From positions 11,048,976-11,112,975 of the forward strand of contig CM022665.1 of the NCBI GenBank assembly GCA_012295275.1: 64,000 bases of DNA, written 5' to 3'. Below are positions 24,581-37,503 of the stretch, in pieces. The first letter of the stretch is position 1, and each line of letters opens with the position of its first letter. The DNA comes from Chrysomallon squamiferum. Its lineage: Eukaryota; Mollusca; Gastropoda; Neomphalida; Peltospiridae. A model generated the notes under the pieces. The model was not told the DNA's origin and made no database searches. It saw only the letters and a program-made list of their open reading frames with translations. The position numbers were made by a program, and so were the translations under genes.

Positions 24581-26540
24581 AATAATTAATGTATTTTTTA
24601 AATAAAGAATAACAGGAAAGAAAAACAAAATGGAAGTCATAAGAAAATATTGATCACACATTGCTTTTAATGTTTATGTATCTCAGAGAAAATGAAAACG
24701 AGGAAAACAGAAAGATCAATATATCTGAACTTAAAAGATTTATATTGTTTCCTTTTATAGGTAACAGTTATGCTGCTTATTGGAAAGTTGTAATGCACAT
24801 ATACATGAGAGGAAGAGATAGAGCCAGAAATAAAGAGAGAGACTGATAAAGAGTGAGAAAGAAATGGAAAGAACGAGGGATGGGATAACTCAGAGAAAGA
24901 AAGAGTCAGAAAGTTAGAGTGTGAGAATAAAAAAGAGAGGCACAGGATGTTAGAGTAAGTAATAAATGGAAAGGAAAAGAAAAAGAGACATGGATATAGA
25001 ACATGAGACAGAAAGAATGGAGAATGAGAAACAGATAAAGGAACTTCACAGTGAAATATAATATTAATCAATTAAGCTGCTATTTTCATAAGAAAACTCA
25101 GGATAACTTCTGCATGTGCAATGAAATATAAAATAAAACATTTAACAAAAATTAAATTTATAAAGCACTTAACTTAATATTTAATCCTCCGCAACCTCCA
25201 CAACCCCTCCAAAAAAACCTGTAGCTTTGTAATGTCATAAAATCCAAAACAGACCTGCATATTTTGCAGACATGCAGCACATACATTACAAAAACTGCAT
25301 GGACTCAGTAATAAATTCTCAAAGCATCATGGTAATCACTTATGGATGAAGACCAAAGGTCCACCATTATCTGCTATGAAGCTACAGCACAGCTACTGAC
25401 CAAGATGGTCAGATATCACACACATTTATGAAGCAATAAACAAGTACTGCTTTGACAAATACTCTTATATACACTGCATGGGGTACTATAATAAACTCAT
25501 GAAAAAGGGATTACTTTATAAAGATATTAGCAATAAATGGACAGAAAAGCATGAAATGCTATATAAAATTTTGCTACAAAATAATTGCTTCTTTATACTG
25601 ATAGTGGGGAAATGACATAAATGTGTGTTCTTTCTTATTCAGTAATTGAGTGGATTGAAGGTATGAACAGGTCGCAAGATTAATGTTATTCTATTTGTTC
25701 ATTGCCTGTTTCCAATTCCAGCTAATAGTTAGGATCATTTTCATCAACAGTTAAGGGAAGGTGAACGTTAATGATTCTGTGCTGCTAATCAGTAAGAGTA
25801 GCTCAAGTGATATTTATTATTATTATTAAACTACCATGGTTGTTATCAACCTGCTTTCTAAGAATACAAGACAACCTAAATATGTTAATTTACTGGAGAA
25901 AGATGGGTTTTTTTTACTTTGGATGGTATTATGTCAGGCAGTTAAAACCTGATAAAAGAATGGGTGTGGCTTAAAACATCTACCAACAGATACTGGAATT
26001 TCAGTTGGAATAAGGTTCTGGCTTCAGGAACAGATCTAAGAGGTGGGTACAGCTGACACTTCTAATACTGCCACCCCACTCCACCAGAACTACCATCAGA
26101 AAAATGACTAATGTTGTTTCATAAAAGTCAGAAAATAATTTAAGGTCTTGAATGTGATGGTACAAAATATCTCTTCTTGATAGCTATTAGGAGCCCCTCT
26201 TGACATAACATCGTTTTTGCTGGGAGATTTGCCAACATGGAAGAGTGAATGTCATTAAGAATTTTCTTTAAAACACAAAGAAATACTGTTACAGCATCTA
26301 TTTGTAGTGTGAATGGTGCATGAATGAACTAAATATATGGGCAAACATTTTTTAATGGTGTATTATGTGAAAATAGCTGTCTGTTGATATGTAATAAATA
26401 CACATTTTGTTTAGATAATGAAAATAATAATCTGATAATTCAGTGTGTGAGAGAGAACTTCTTTTGTTTACATAATTCACGATTTCATAATAGAGGGCAT
26501 ATTGTAATGACGAATATAATTTTCAAGATGCTATAAATTT

Positions 26541-26555
26541 AAAAAAAAAAAAAAA

Positions 26556-26636
<81 letters not shown>

Positions 26637-26647
26637 AATAAATAAAT
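26541..26647. repeat. (AAT)n array with poly(A) and (AAAT)n
   Basis: Poly(A), a short (TA)n, about 21 AAT units and about five AAAT units. It coincides with the change from CpG-poor to CpG-rich DNA. Confidence 0.95.
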
Positions 26648-27639
26648 GACACAAACTCTTAATACGTACGTGGATAAAACCCATAAATAAATAATAAAAC
26701 GAACTCTGTGATCAAATCAGTGGCGATAGCAGACGACTTCATATAAAGAACACAGAAGCTGAGATCGATTACCACGAGTTATTTTTGTATCAGCTTTAGT
26801 CTCGCCATCACTGTCCAAACTCTCTTTCAAGACAAGACCAAAAATATGTGAATACTTGTTGTTGGTGGTTCTTTGGCCATATTTACCTCTACAGCATGAA
26901 ACATTAATTTTTCTGCAACCTCAACCAACGACAGAAACTTTAGATAAAGGCCATTTTAATATATATATTTTTTTAATTTCAAAATAAATCAAGTGATTTG
27001 TAGTTGCTTTCTAAACAGTTTGCTTATCAACGCATCCGTCGTTTTAATAAGCAGCGATTAAATCTGTCAAATAATTTTCTTATTTTATTTATTTATTTTG
27101 TTCTTTATTAACATGTATACATTAGTGATTAAACAAGTTTTTATATTTCTTACGTAATTTCTACCATAGCACGTTTGTTGAGTCTAACTTAACCGTTTTC
27201 GGTATTTCTGATATATGTTTTAGAATGATCGCTACAGTTCTTCGTTAGCTAGTGAAATTTTATAACCTTCTTTCCCAAGACATGAAATTACATACCACAG
27301 TCTTTGAAATCTTGGTAAAATGGTGGCAAAATAATTTTCAGTATTCGCTCAAAGAAATGTCATATTATTATAAGGCCAAATCAGCAAAGTCGTGAGAAAA
27401 AAAGAAGAAAAAAAAAGTAACGGTTAGTTCATTATTTATTTGTGAATTTTAGGGAATTCATATTTTAGTTAAATTCAGTGCTCTGAAATCCACGAGTTGT
27501 TTATCATTAATAATTAACTGGCAGTTGATAATTATTTATATTCAGTAGGGGCGCGATCAATAAAAAACAACATTAGAACCTGTTACATGTCATAGACAGT
27601 CACTGAAAATAATTTATATAGATTAACGATATCTGAACG

Positions 27640-28035
27640 TTGCTGGGCCGAAAAGAAAAACGTAATAGATGCAATTAGTAAACTCAAAATATCAGGAGAA
27701 AAATTAAAACAAATTTAATGACCAAAATGTGGGGAAAAAAAAAAAAAAAAAAAAAGATAATAGATGCTACGGGAAATAGATCGCTATGAGTTTACTAAAA
27801 CGACAATGCTGAAGCGAATTTTCGAAGAGAAAAATTAAAACTTAAATTTAGTCAGAGAAAAAAAAAAAAAAAAAAAAAATTGGTGCAATACTAAACAGAA
27901 ACTGATTTATTAAATCTGTTTTCCAAAAGCTAAATCTTTCAGTGGTAAACGGACTGGTACGAGCTTACTAAAGCGACAATCCTGAATTGAAAGTGCCAGA
28001 AGCTAAATGAAATCTTAATTTGATGATTACGAGCA
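27640..28035. repeat. Diverged tandem repeat with poly(A) interruptions
   Basis: GAGAAAAATTAAAAC plus AAATTTA occurs near 27700 and 27827, with a looser copy near 28000, and GAGTTTACTAAAACGACAAT near 27787 recurs as GAGCTTACTAAAGCGACAAT near 27960. Confidence 0.6.
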
Positions 28036-28204
28036 AGGCGACAACAAACCCAGTGCTATACTTCATTCCGAAAACGTTAACTAACTATGGGACATTACTT
28101 TGTTCCCTCTCGGATTCGACCCTGTTAATTACACCACGATCAGTACAAGTGAAAAGAGAAAATGATCGATCACCCAGACGTTTTGCTAGCAATAGTACTC
28201 GTTT

Positions 28205-28285
28205 GCCTGGCGGGTGGCAGTCGCAGCGGTCGTGCTAGTTGAACATACATGTCGACAGACCTTGGGTCGATTCCCCATAAAGCCC
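28205..28285 (+). other. tRNA-like fragment, possible SINE head
   Basis: GGTGGCAGTCGCAGCGGTCG followed about 40 bases later by CTTGGGTCGATTCCCC looks like separated A-box and B-box sequences of a tRNA-derived element. It does not fold to a convincing tRNA by eye, so it is a decayed element rather than a tRNA gene. The open frame 28020-28238 ends in it. Confidence 0.3.
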
Positions 28286-28936
28286 CTTAGGGCTCTTTAA
28301 TCCAAACAATTTTAAACAAACTTGTTCGTTTGATACATGTCTATATAAGAAAATCAGGATGATAATGTAATATGGTCGCTTAATGAAAAATGAACAGAAA
28401 GAGTGTATTTATTTATTTATTAGCAGTTCATTTCTATCTTTTGTTGTTTGATGGTTCATTGGAAATGTGGACAATTAAAAGTACAGTAATTAAGTAATTA
28501 ATTGTTTTAGTATGCTTTTGTTCATAGTAGTTGATGAGCTTGTTTCTTTTTTTTTTTTTCTTTTTTTTTTAGTCTAAGCTTATTCACCTAATTACTGTAT
28601 TTGTTTCATGATCTGGTGCGCTAAGATCATCTTTCGTTAAGCAGATGTTCCAGTATTTTATTTATTTATTTATTTATTTTATTTACTGTATTTCCAAATA
28701 TATTTTTTAATGGTAATCTGAAATACTGGTGGATAAATTACGTTAGGCTTTCGTCACTTGAGAATTGTAAGATGGTGAATAATAGCGAGCCCGTGTTCTT
28801 AAATCATCAGTATCGTTAGTAAGCGCACTCGTGCGGATGACGCACTATAATTGGGAATGTCAGTTTATGCCCTGTTTGGTATTTTCAAGAATGCATTTTG
28901 AATTAATACAAAATGAATGTACGCCTAGAGTCTAAG

Positions 28937-28938
<2 letters not shown>

Positions 28939-29003
<65 letters not shown>
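28939..29003. repeat. (CT)n microsatellite followed by pyrimidine tract
   Basis: Pure CT run of about 32 units, followed to about 29335 by T- and C-rich plus-strand sequence that gives spurious Phe/Ser/Leu-rich frames. Confidence 0.95.
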
Positions 29004-29005
<2 letters not shown>

Positions 29006-29570
29006 TTAAGGCTGTCTCTGTTTTTCTGTCCTTTTTTCTTTCTCTTTCTATCACTGTTTTTATTTCTCTGTTTATCACTCTTTTTTTCTCTTTATCTCTC
29101 TCTGAATCTTTCTTTCTTTTTTTTATGTTTTTCCACCTATTTTTCCCCTTGTTTTTTGTTTGTTTTTTTTCACTCTTTCTATCTCGTTTTCTCTTTCGTT
29201 TGGTCTCTCCCCCTCTGTCTTTTTATTTCGCTTCTCTGTCTGTGATTTTGTTGGGGGGTTTTCTCATCCCTCTCGCGCACTTTCTTTCTTTCTGTCTTCC
29301 CTCTTCTCTCTCGTTTCATTTTCTCTATCGCTACAGACGAAAAATGACGGTAAAAGGCGGCTGAGACGATTACATAAGCAGAATATCTTGCAGGTTACGT
29401 CATCGACAGTACCTCACGTGCAATACCAGTAAAATTCAGTAACCAAATATCTCTGATGTAAACAGATTGATTTTTCTTTCGAATGATAAATTACTTTGGC
29501 TTTTGGATTCAGAAAAAGGTCTATATAAGTATGTCTACCTGAGGCACAGGTAAAATAAACATCCGGTATC

Positions 29571-29602
<32 letters not shown>

Positions 29603-30574
29603 TTGAAACACCGGTAATGGAAGGAAAATATAGATTTATTTTTACAACATATAATTTGAAAATTACAACAGATTCATTATTTACTATAGAATAATTTCAA
29701 ATCAAACAACATGCCTTTTAGCGACTTCTTCGGGTTGCAGTTATCTTTCCCAAATATCTGTTGTTATTATTAACAAGTTCATCATTTAACTGTAGTACAG
29801 ACAGTCAGACATACAGAGAGACAAACTGACGAAAATGAAACGTACAAGATACTTTTGAGACGTAAAAAAAAAAAATAATAATTAAAAAAAAAAAAAAAAA
29901 AAAATAACATGTAATGTGTCATTCTGTAAAATGAAATTTAATCTTTTTAAAAATCTTTTCTTCATTTCATATCAAGATATTAAAAAATCTCTGAAGAAAA
30001 GGATTTTTAAAAAAAAACAAGAGAAAGGTAATTAAAAAGAAAAATATAAATACCGAATGAAATTATTTTTAGTTTAAAGAAAGAAAAAAAAAAAAAAAAG
30101 AAGAAAAATAAACGTCCAATGCTGTATGACTATCTTTATGACATGGTGATAAGTAGAATAATAATATTTGAATTTATGTTAAATTAGCTAGCGTCTTCCA
30201 TTTTTCTTTTTTAGTTAAGCCACGCGCAGAGCAACTATATTTTGTCCATCAAATAATATAATAAGCAAGAAGATAGATATTCTCTCTTTCTTTATGCCTT
30301 GCGCTGTCATACAGATTTTCAAGTAAGAACGTCACAAACTTAATGAAAATTACGAGTGACTTTATTATTATTATTATATCTTTTCATATATTTAATACAA
30401 TAAAAAGATAAAGAAAAATGATTGTGATATTACTGAAGATAAATTTTAAAAAATAATAAAAGTAATAATAATAAGTTTCCATATATATAAACCAAAAATA
30501 ACAAATTAAAACTACACAATCATCAATATATCATTATTTAATAAAGACTTACCTTTCGATTCAGGTAAAAACAA

Positions 30575-30605
<31 letters not shown>

Positions 30606-30738
30606 TATTTTGTTCTTTTTTTTTAATTATTATTATTATTATTTTAATTTTTTAAAATTGAATTTTTTTTTTTCTTTTTAATATATCTAAATATAATTAT
30701 TAAGGAAGAAGAAAAAAATAATAACATAAACTGCTTAC

Positions 30739-30805
30739 CTTGGAAAAAACATCCTATTACAAAGATGACACAGTGGATGAAGAAATGTAATCTAACTGGT
30801 CCCAT
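30739..30805 (-). CDS. Exon 1A: distal first coding exon, signal peptide
   Basis: Coding part of a first exon: 22 codons plus one base, from ATG (30805-30803) to a strong donor, CAAG|GTAAGC. The peptide starts MGPVRL and has the hydrophobic stretch FFIHCVIFVIGCFF, then Gln and a split Gly. This is a clear secretion signal of ordinary length. An in-frame TAA three codons upstream fixes the start, and the context (G at -3, G at +4) is good. It ends in phase 1 with G, so it joins exon 2 at 9393 in frame, giving ...CFFQG-LSFDIAARD. That intron would be about 21.3 kb. Phase-1 junctions after signal peptides are common, so exon 1A could instead belong to another minus-strand gene with unseen exons. 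I found no better downstream partner, and CpG depletion downstream suggests one long gene body. Confidence 0.72.
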
Positions 30806-30852
30806 TCCCGATTAAACTGCAAAAGCTTGAAAGAATCCGTTGCATAAAACAT
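30757..30852 (-). other. Upstream ORF overlapping the exon 1A start
   Basis: If the 194 bp leader intron is retained, or transcription starts inside it, an ATG at 30852-30850 with A at -3 opens a 31-codon frame. It runs across the main ATG and stops at 30757, inside the signal-peptide code in another frame. A second upstream ATG at 30845-30843 opens a shorter frame. These would be expected to lower translation of isoform 1A. Splicing at 31010/30817 removes both ATGs. Confidence 0.4.
30806..30816 (-). other. 5' UTR part of exon 1A with candidate acceptor
   Basis: Eleven bases lie between the ATG of exon 1A and a candidate 3' splice site on the minus strand. That site is a pyrimidine-rich tract ending CTTTTGCAG (30825-30817). 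Paired with the strong donor at 31010-31009 it defines a 194 bp 5' UTR intron. If the intron is not removed, the leader would carry two upstream ATGs. Confidence 0.5.
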
Positions 30853-31010
30853 GCTTTCACTACCGGTAATCCGACCAACACCGACTGTTCAGCGCTAGCG
30901 ATGGTAATGGGTTAATCCTAGAGAGCTGAGGAAATATAACCAGTCAAAAGGGGTGACAGGTAGTGGTATCGTCCATTTTTACGCTAACAGATAGTTTACA
31001 AAATACTCAC

Positions 31011-31082
31011 CGTGTTGTTTCTGCCAACAAACAGCGTTTATGATTCAGTTACAAATTTACGCTTGTCATCGATTTTTAAATT
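31011..31082 (-). other. Candidate non-coding exon (5' UTR) upstream of exon 1A
   Basis: The left end (minus-strand 3' end) is set by AACACG|GTGAGT, a near-perfect 5' splice site at 31010-31009, facing the acceptor before exon 1A. The right end is only an estimate, about 30 bases downstream of a TATA-like box. The exon would hold one very short upstream frame (ATG plus five codons) and no long frame. The splice-site pair is seen directly; the exon is inferred. Confidence 0.42.
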
Positions 31083-31103
31083 TATATTTCTAATAAGACT
31101 GTT

Positions 31104-31113
31104 TCTCTTATAT
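31104..31113 (-). promoter_or_regulatory. Candidate TATA box of the distal promoter
   Basis: The minus strand reads ACATATAAGAG, a good TATA-box match, placed so that a transcript starting about 30 bases on would include the candidate 5' UTR exon. A TATA match by chance is easy in AT-rich DNA, so the support is its position relative to the donor at 31010. Confidence 0.32.
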
Positions 31114-32941
31114 GTGTTTTCACCCTTCATTCCCTCGACCAGGAATAATGGTTTGATCTCGGACATCAGTGATTGCCCAGTGCAGAATCGAAGTCGACAT
31201 TTTTTAACTTGATTCATCGTAACTTAGTGGGAGGTTAAGACGAACATCCGAAAAGGTTGACAGATAAAATATTTATTATCTAAATTTAAGTAATGCTGTG
31301 CATTATAAAATAAATAAATATAATTTACATCTGAAAAATGCAAGGCCTATGCATGTCATTTTCAACAGTTTTGACGCTATAAACAACGCACAAACGAATC
31401 TTTGAGATTGGCATAAAATGCACTTAGAAAAGTTTAGTAAGTGTTAAAGGTAGCAAAGGACAAATGGTCTGTGTAAGCAAGCTGATATATAGACAATGAC
31501 AGAAATCTTATTACTGAAGTTTTGGGGGGTTTGGGGGGGGTTGCTACATATTAGTACAGTAATATGACAACAGATAAAATTAATAAATAAAATATTAGAT
31601 TAAAACTTATTAGTAAATTTTTAATGAAATAATTTTTAAAATATTAAAAAAAATTCGTAGATAAATATTAATTAAATGTAGCCATCTCTCTCTCTTCTTT
31701 GTTATTAATAGAAGTAGTAATCGTAATAATAATAGCAGCAGCAGTAGCAATAATTTTATCAGTTATTGTTCTAGTAGCGATGGTATTAGGCAGTAGTTAA
31801 AGTAATAACGTTAGCTGCAATAAAGCGGTATTTAAACAAATAAATAAAACTTTATTCATCAGATTTTGTTTTTACAACAAAAAAAAACACACAACTTGTT
31901 TACAATTTTTACACTAAATGTAGGTTACTGCATTGTCGTTTAGCATTCTGGGTAGTCCAAACAAATCCGTGATGATCATTAGAGTGTATCAGAAGGTGAT
32001 GAAAAAGTAGCTAGTACGGCTTATAACTGTATTTGTGTGTATAGCACAGCGGTACGTCCGAAATTACAATTGTTAACTCTTTCCCCGAGTATAAAAAGTG
32101 TTTAAATGTGAAAGAGGGAGTTTTGTTAATACAACACTCGAAAAAAAGAAACTACGTCCCAGCTGAGCTGTTTTGAAACAATGAAAACTGCAATAGACGG
32201 AGAAGGGGGAGCGAAAATTATATATATAAAAAAAAGACTATGAGAGATAGAAGGTTACAAGCAAAATTCTTTAGCCATCCCATCTATATCAGTATTATTA
32301 TGGTGAGTCATTGTACCGAAATTTGGCAGATGCCGAGATCTAATCCTGATAGTGTTGCAAACAGAGGCAAGTGGGAAAATATAAAGCTAACATCTTATAC
32401 TTAGTTAAAAGCTTATTGCATAAGCTGGACATTTGAAATGTGCAGTTACCAAAAACTGCACGCATGAAAATAAATATAAATATTATGGACATGAAAATCT
32501 ACTAACCTTGAACTCCTCTGGATTGCAGATCATCGAGTATATCAATGGTGTGTCCAGTTGTGCGTGCTTGAACTTTGGATATTATGCATGTGGGATACTA
32601 GATGTAAGGCTAATAAGCTGTAAAGGATTAATGAAGTTGGAAGAATTATAATTTCATTTATTTATTTATTTATTATTTTTTTTTTTTATTTAATTTAAGA
32701 TACTTTATTTTATTTTATCTTATTATTATTTTTTTTTTTTTTTATTTTTTTTTTTTTATATTATTTTATTTCAGTTACCGGGAACTCAACCCACCCTGCT
32801 GCATTAACATCGAATTAAATAACTGTTCATAATGTTTTGTTGTAGTTGTTTGTTTGTTTTTATTTTAGAATTACGTGGTGACATTCTTGTCTAGCTTGTT
32901 TTCCGTTATTACTGGAGTATAGCACTTGCAAGGAATTAACC

Positions 32942-32943
<2 letters not shown>

Positions 32944-33019
<76 letters not shown>
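32944..33019. repeat. (GA)n microsatellite
   Basis: Pure GA run of about 38 units. Confidence 0.95.
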
Positions 33020-33023
<4 letters not shown>

Positions 33024-34334
33024 TTACTAATGTTTCATATTCCGATAGGTTCTATTTCTACGAAAAAACGAAACACATTTTTCAGCAGTAACGTACTTTC
33101 AGCGAGAATTATAAATATTCTGAGAACCTGTTATGATATTTTATTCCTCTGACAGACATCTAAACGTTTTTATTATTGCAGCTAAAGAATGTTCTTTTAC
33201 CGAAACTGTTTGCACTTGATTCAAAAAGAAATAATGTTCTTTATATAAGTCTGTGTTTTGAGAACCCGCCCCAGACAATGCCGGCATCAGTAACAGAAAC
33301 AGTTGATTGTGCACAGTTGTTTCTAGCTCAAACGCTAACAGTTCTGTTCATTTTTTAAATCTGTTTACGTCATATACTATATATACATGACGAGCTCACT
33401 GCAGAAACAATGTGCATCCTAAGTCTGACTCGAAACCACTAGCTATTGCTGCAACTGACACATTCTTCTCAACAAGTGCAAATCATCGTTGAACTCGAAT
33501 CCTGCAATCTTCATCCTTAAAACAGCACGAAAAGCTTCCGTCCTTATACAGATAAAATAGTTGTGACTGTGCTGAAATGTGTATGGTTAGTTTACATATT
33601 TGAAACATTTATTTTTGAAAGTTATAATAATCACTGTAGTCTGATTGTTCTTAAATTTTCTCAGATCTAGGAACCGTTCTTATACAGAGCAAATTTAATG
33701 TCAGTACGTTAAACGTTAGCGTCATTTGTACATGTTAACGAAACGGACATTTCCAGTGTAAGCAACGGTATGAAAACTTGCACATGCATAATCTATCTTC
33801 ATTTTCAATTACACGTTCTTTTTATACTTCAGAAACACAAAAAAAATCATCTTCAAAACCACACCATACAAATTTCCATAGTCACAGCTACATTTTTACT
33901 ACGACATCATCATTCCTTTAATACTTTCCATTTCCCTGCAATTTACGCCAATATATCTACACACTTATACACATTCAGTGATCCTAATTTCAGTTACTAG
34001 CTGCCATTTATGTGAATTTTGTGTTAGCAGTCATTATTCTTATTACTTGTCCGACTCGTTATTACCGATCTCATTTTTATAATGCTCTGAATACAGGCAA
34101 TAATTGTTTATGATATATTTTTTGAATGGTGTGACTAATAAAGCTGTAATACGATCCTGCAAAATAACACTGAGCTAATACGTTATAATATATACATGCT
34201 GGTTAATACGAGTGTAATGCATTGCAATATAATAATAAGATGTATAATTATTAATAAAACTGGTGGCTGGACTTGATTTCATCTATTTGGTTCATTGCTA
34301 TTAATAATTATAGCCTATATATGAAATAGGTAAC

Positions 34335-34367
34335 AATATGTATATATATATATATATGTATGTATGT

Positions 34368-34401
<34 letters not shown>
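34335..34401. repeat. (TA)n, (GTAT)n and (GT)n compound
   Basis: ATATAT, then GTATGTATGTA, then a pure GT run. Confidence 0.9.
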
Positions 34402-34403
<2 letters not shown>

Positions 34404-35424
34404 ATTTAGTTCGTTAGTTAGGTATTTGTCCTCTATAATTTTCTTTCTTTCTTTCTTTCTTTATTTCTTTATTTCTCTATTTTACCTTAACTGTCTACTG
34501 ACTGTTAGATTTTTTCAAAACACAGCTTTTTATAACTCAAGAAACTTTTTTTTGTATGTGTGTATATATATGAGAGAGAGAGAGAGAAGCAAAACTTTAT
34601 TTCAAAATTTTATATATACTATAAAATTATTTGTCATTTGTCATTTCATAAATACTTTAGCTTAAAGAATACGAGCAGACTGGTTTCAACAAATAATAAC
34701 CTTCACGACAAAGACATTAAACAAATTTGACAAATGAAATATTTGTTAATTTTTAAGAAGACAAATCTTTTTATATCTGCGAGTCTTGTATATATCTGTA
34801 TATTGCCCATAACACACCTATAAAATTTGTGTATGATCTGGCCGACAGGTTGAAGAAACGGATTTCAACTTGAAATGACCTTGTTACAAACATTCGGGCA
34901 TTTCATAGGTACAACCCAGACCTATCAAAATTTTATTAATTTTTGTCAGTTAAATATTAAAATAAAAAAATAAATAAAAATAAAGCGACGTTCTTTTTTT
35001 TTCATTTGTCGGTGTTCCAACATGCCAAAAAAAAACAAAAAAAAATTAAAAAGAAAAAAAAGACGTTATTAATTCGATAACACGTACTATTATTATAGAC
35101 TGCAAGTTGAAAAGATCTACAAGTCTTCCTGTGCACACGCATAGGTGTGTTTATGTAAGTACCCACATAAAATATTTTTGTTTTTTTGGTCAACTAATAC
35201 ATTTTACTCTGCGTTGTTCTTACCAAATAGTTCTAGTCGTAGTTCCAACCAAATCAAACACACATTAGTAATTCTATTAAATCATAGTTCGAAGTGAACA
35301 TGTCAAACTGACTTAAACCTTTCAGAGGTAAAACTGAACCTCTCTAAACCTTATTCATATTTTTAACAATCTTGTTCAGAAAACAGTTTACACTATTCAC
35401 TTCATGATACAGTTCCTTTCTACA

Positions 35425-35605
35425 CTGAAATTCAAGACCGCCTTATTACTAACAATCAAAATCATCTGAACGCAAATACTCTAAACCAGGCCTTATTACT
35501 AATAACCAAAATTACTTTATTACTAACAATCAAAACCACATTAATACAAACACTCAAAACCGCCGTACTGCTATTAATCAAAATCACCTTGTTACTAATG
35601 TTCAG
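35425..35605. repeat. Minisatellite, unit about 30-35 bp
   Basis: CCTTATTACTAACAATCAAA and variants (CTTTATTACTAACAATCAAA, CCTTATTACTAATAACCAAA, CTTGTTACTAATGTTCA) repeat about six times. Confidence 0.8.
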
Positions 35606-36342
35606 TGCATCCATCTATAAAACCCAGAGAAGAAGAAGAAAAAAGAAAGTATTAATTTCTGATCACCTAATTCTTTAGCGTTTCTTAGTTTGTACTCATT
35701 TATAATAACTTTTTTGACCCCCCAAAAAACGAAACAAAAAAAACACTTCATTATTAACTCAATAATACAATGCGCTGCTAGATGGCAAGCGATAAAGAAG
35801 AGCGAGCGTTTTAAAATTATTACTTGTAAGACAAGTTGGATGATTTGCAAAACAGTTAAAGGTATCGGTATCGAATGCGATAGGCTTGTGACTACTTTGT
35901 GGCGTATTTTTTCCCCTTCTTCTTCAAGTGGAATGAGGTTCATATTCCCTACATAGATATTTTAAATACACATCAGTTACAGATAGATAAAGCAGGTAGA
36001 GATGAGCTCCTAGCGAAATCTGGTTTTCAAGACGTCTGTAAACTTCAAGGCAATGACATATTGGCGTACTAAACTATTCATGAAAATGGGTTTATTTTCT
36101 ACAGATAGAGATTCTGTTTCAGATGGATATCGCAGATAAATAAGTAAAACTTCGTTAGAGTGATGACTGTAACTGTATAGTAACAACATATAGGTGTATT
36201 TTATTGGATTCTGTGAGGAGCTGTTTCTCTCGGAACATGACAACCCCACTATTTTTGCCTTTATAATTAAATTCATTTTGTCTTGAAAAAATTACTATTA
36301 TTATTCATCAAAATGTTGATTCCTTCTTGCTTATCTATGTTA

Positions 36343-36343
36343 C

Positions 36344-36403
<60 letters not shown>

Positions 36404-36405
36404 TA
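36343..36405. repeat. (TTG)n then (TTA)n
   Basis: About nine TTG units followed by about ten TTA units. Gives a poly-Leu frame that is not a gene. Confidence 0.95.
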
Positions 36406-37184
36406 TTTAATTTTTTTTTTTCTTGTAAAACAATTATATTTCTTTCGAGAATTTACTTGGATTTTGTATAATATGTGTTTTTAATATGAACGTTTGTTCG
36501 AAATAAAATAATAAAAAATAATAACAGAAAACAAATTCTGTGTTAATTTTCCAAATGATTAATTAACACAAAAAAAATAAAATAAATAAAACACAAAAAA
36601 CCCCACAAAAATGACAGTCAAATATAATAATAATATCAAATTTTTATTCGAATTAGCAATGACATTGGCTAGACAAATACTTTTGAGGAATACCCACACC
36701 TTAACCTTTTGTTTAAAAAATTCACGACATTCATTCAAAAATTCTAAACTTTTCATGAAATGATTCGCCAAATTCCGCTGAAAACTGACTTCTGTACAGC
36801 AAGTTCTGTTATTTTGCATTCCGCTTTGTTTGATCCGGTGTTACTGGACAACACACCTATAAGACGGGGGTGGTCACTGGAGGCTGTTTTTTACACAAAC
36901 AGAAAAATAAAGTAATGCTTGAGTAGCCATTCTCCCTTGATCTGTGGGAAAACACAGCAATAGCTTTCTGTGTGTTTTTCAAAAGCATGTCAAACAGTTA
37001 TCGTGTAAATGATTTGTTTTGTGTCGTAGGTGAATGATTTTTAGAGGAAGAGCTTTGCATAAAGACCATAATTTATGTTAAAAGAGACAAGGTTAACATA
37101 TGTAACGACAAACGACGTATTGGTTTCGAGAAATAAGCTGCAATTTATGATTGGTTATTTGTATTTACTGTTGTTTTGTATCCT

Positions 37185-37310
<126 letters not shown>

Positions 37311-37458
37311 ATACAATTACCCAAAATCTCCGAATTTTTCTTAATTTAATTATGTTATTATGTTTAGAATCCACGCTAAACATATTTTTTGTGACACGCA
37401 TAGAAATAAATATATGTGTGTATGTGTGCGTGTGTTTACCTATATACATATACACACA

Positions 37459-37462
<4 letters not shown>

Positions 37463-37502
<40 letters not shown>
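37463..37502. repeat. (GA)n microsatellite
   Basis: Pure GA run ending in G6, preceded by TATACACACACGACA. Confidence 0.95.

Positions 37503-37503
<1 letters not shown>

Larger units (their letters stand above)
12421..30738 (-). other. Long intron 1 between exon 1A and the exon 1B region
   Basis: CpG-poor from 12.4 to about 26.6 kb and CpG-rich from there to exon 1A. It contains five interspersed repeat copies (17.4, 18.1, 19.0, 20.5, 23.0 kb), minisatellites at 20.2, 21.1, 21.9, 23.1 and 24.4 kb, and many microsatellites. Short open frames such as 17191-17577 and 24100-24327 overlap repeats or lack splice context, and I do not call them genes. Confidence 0.5.
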
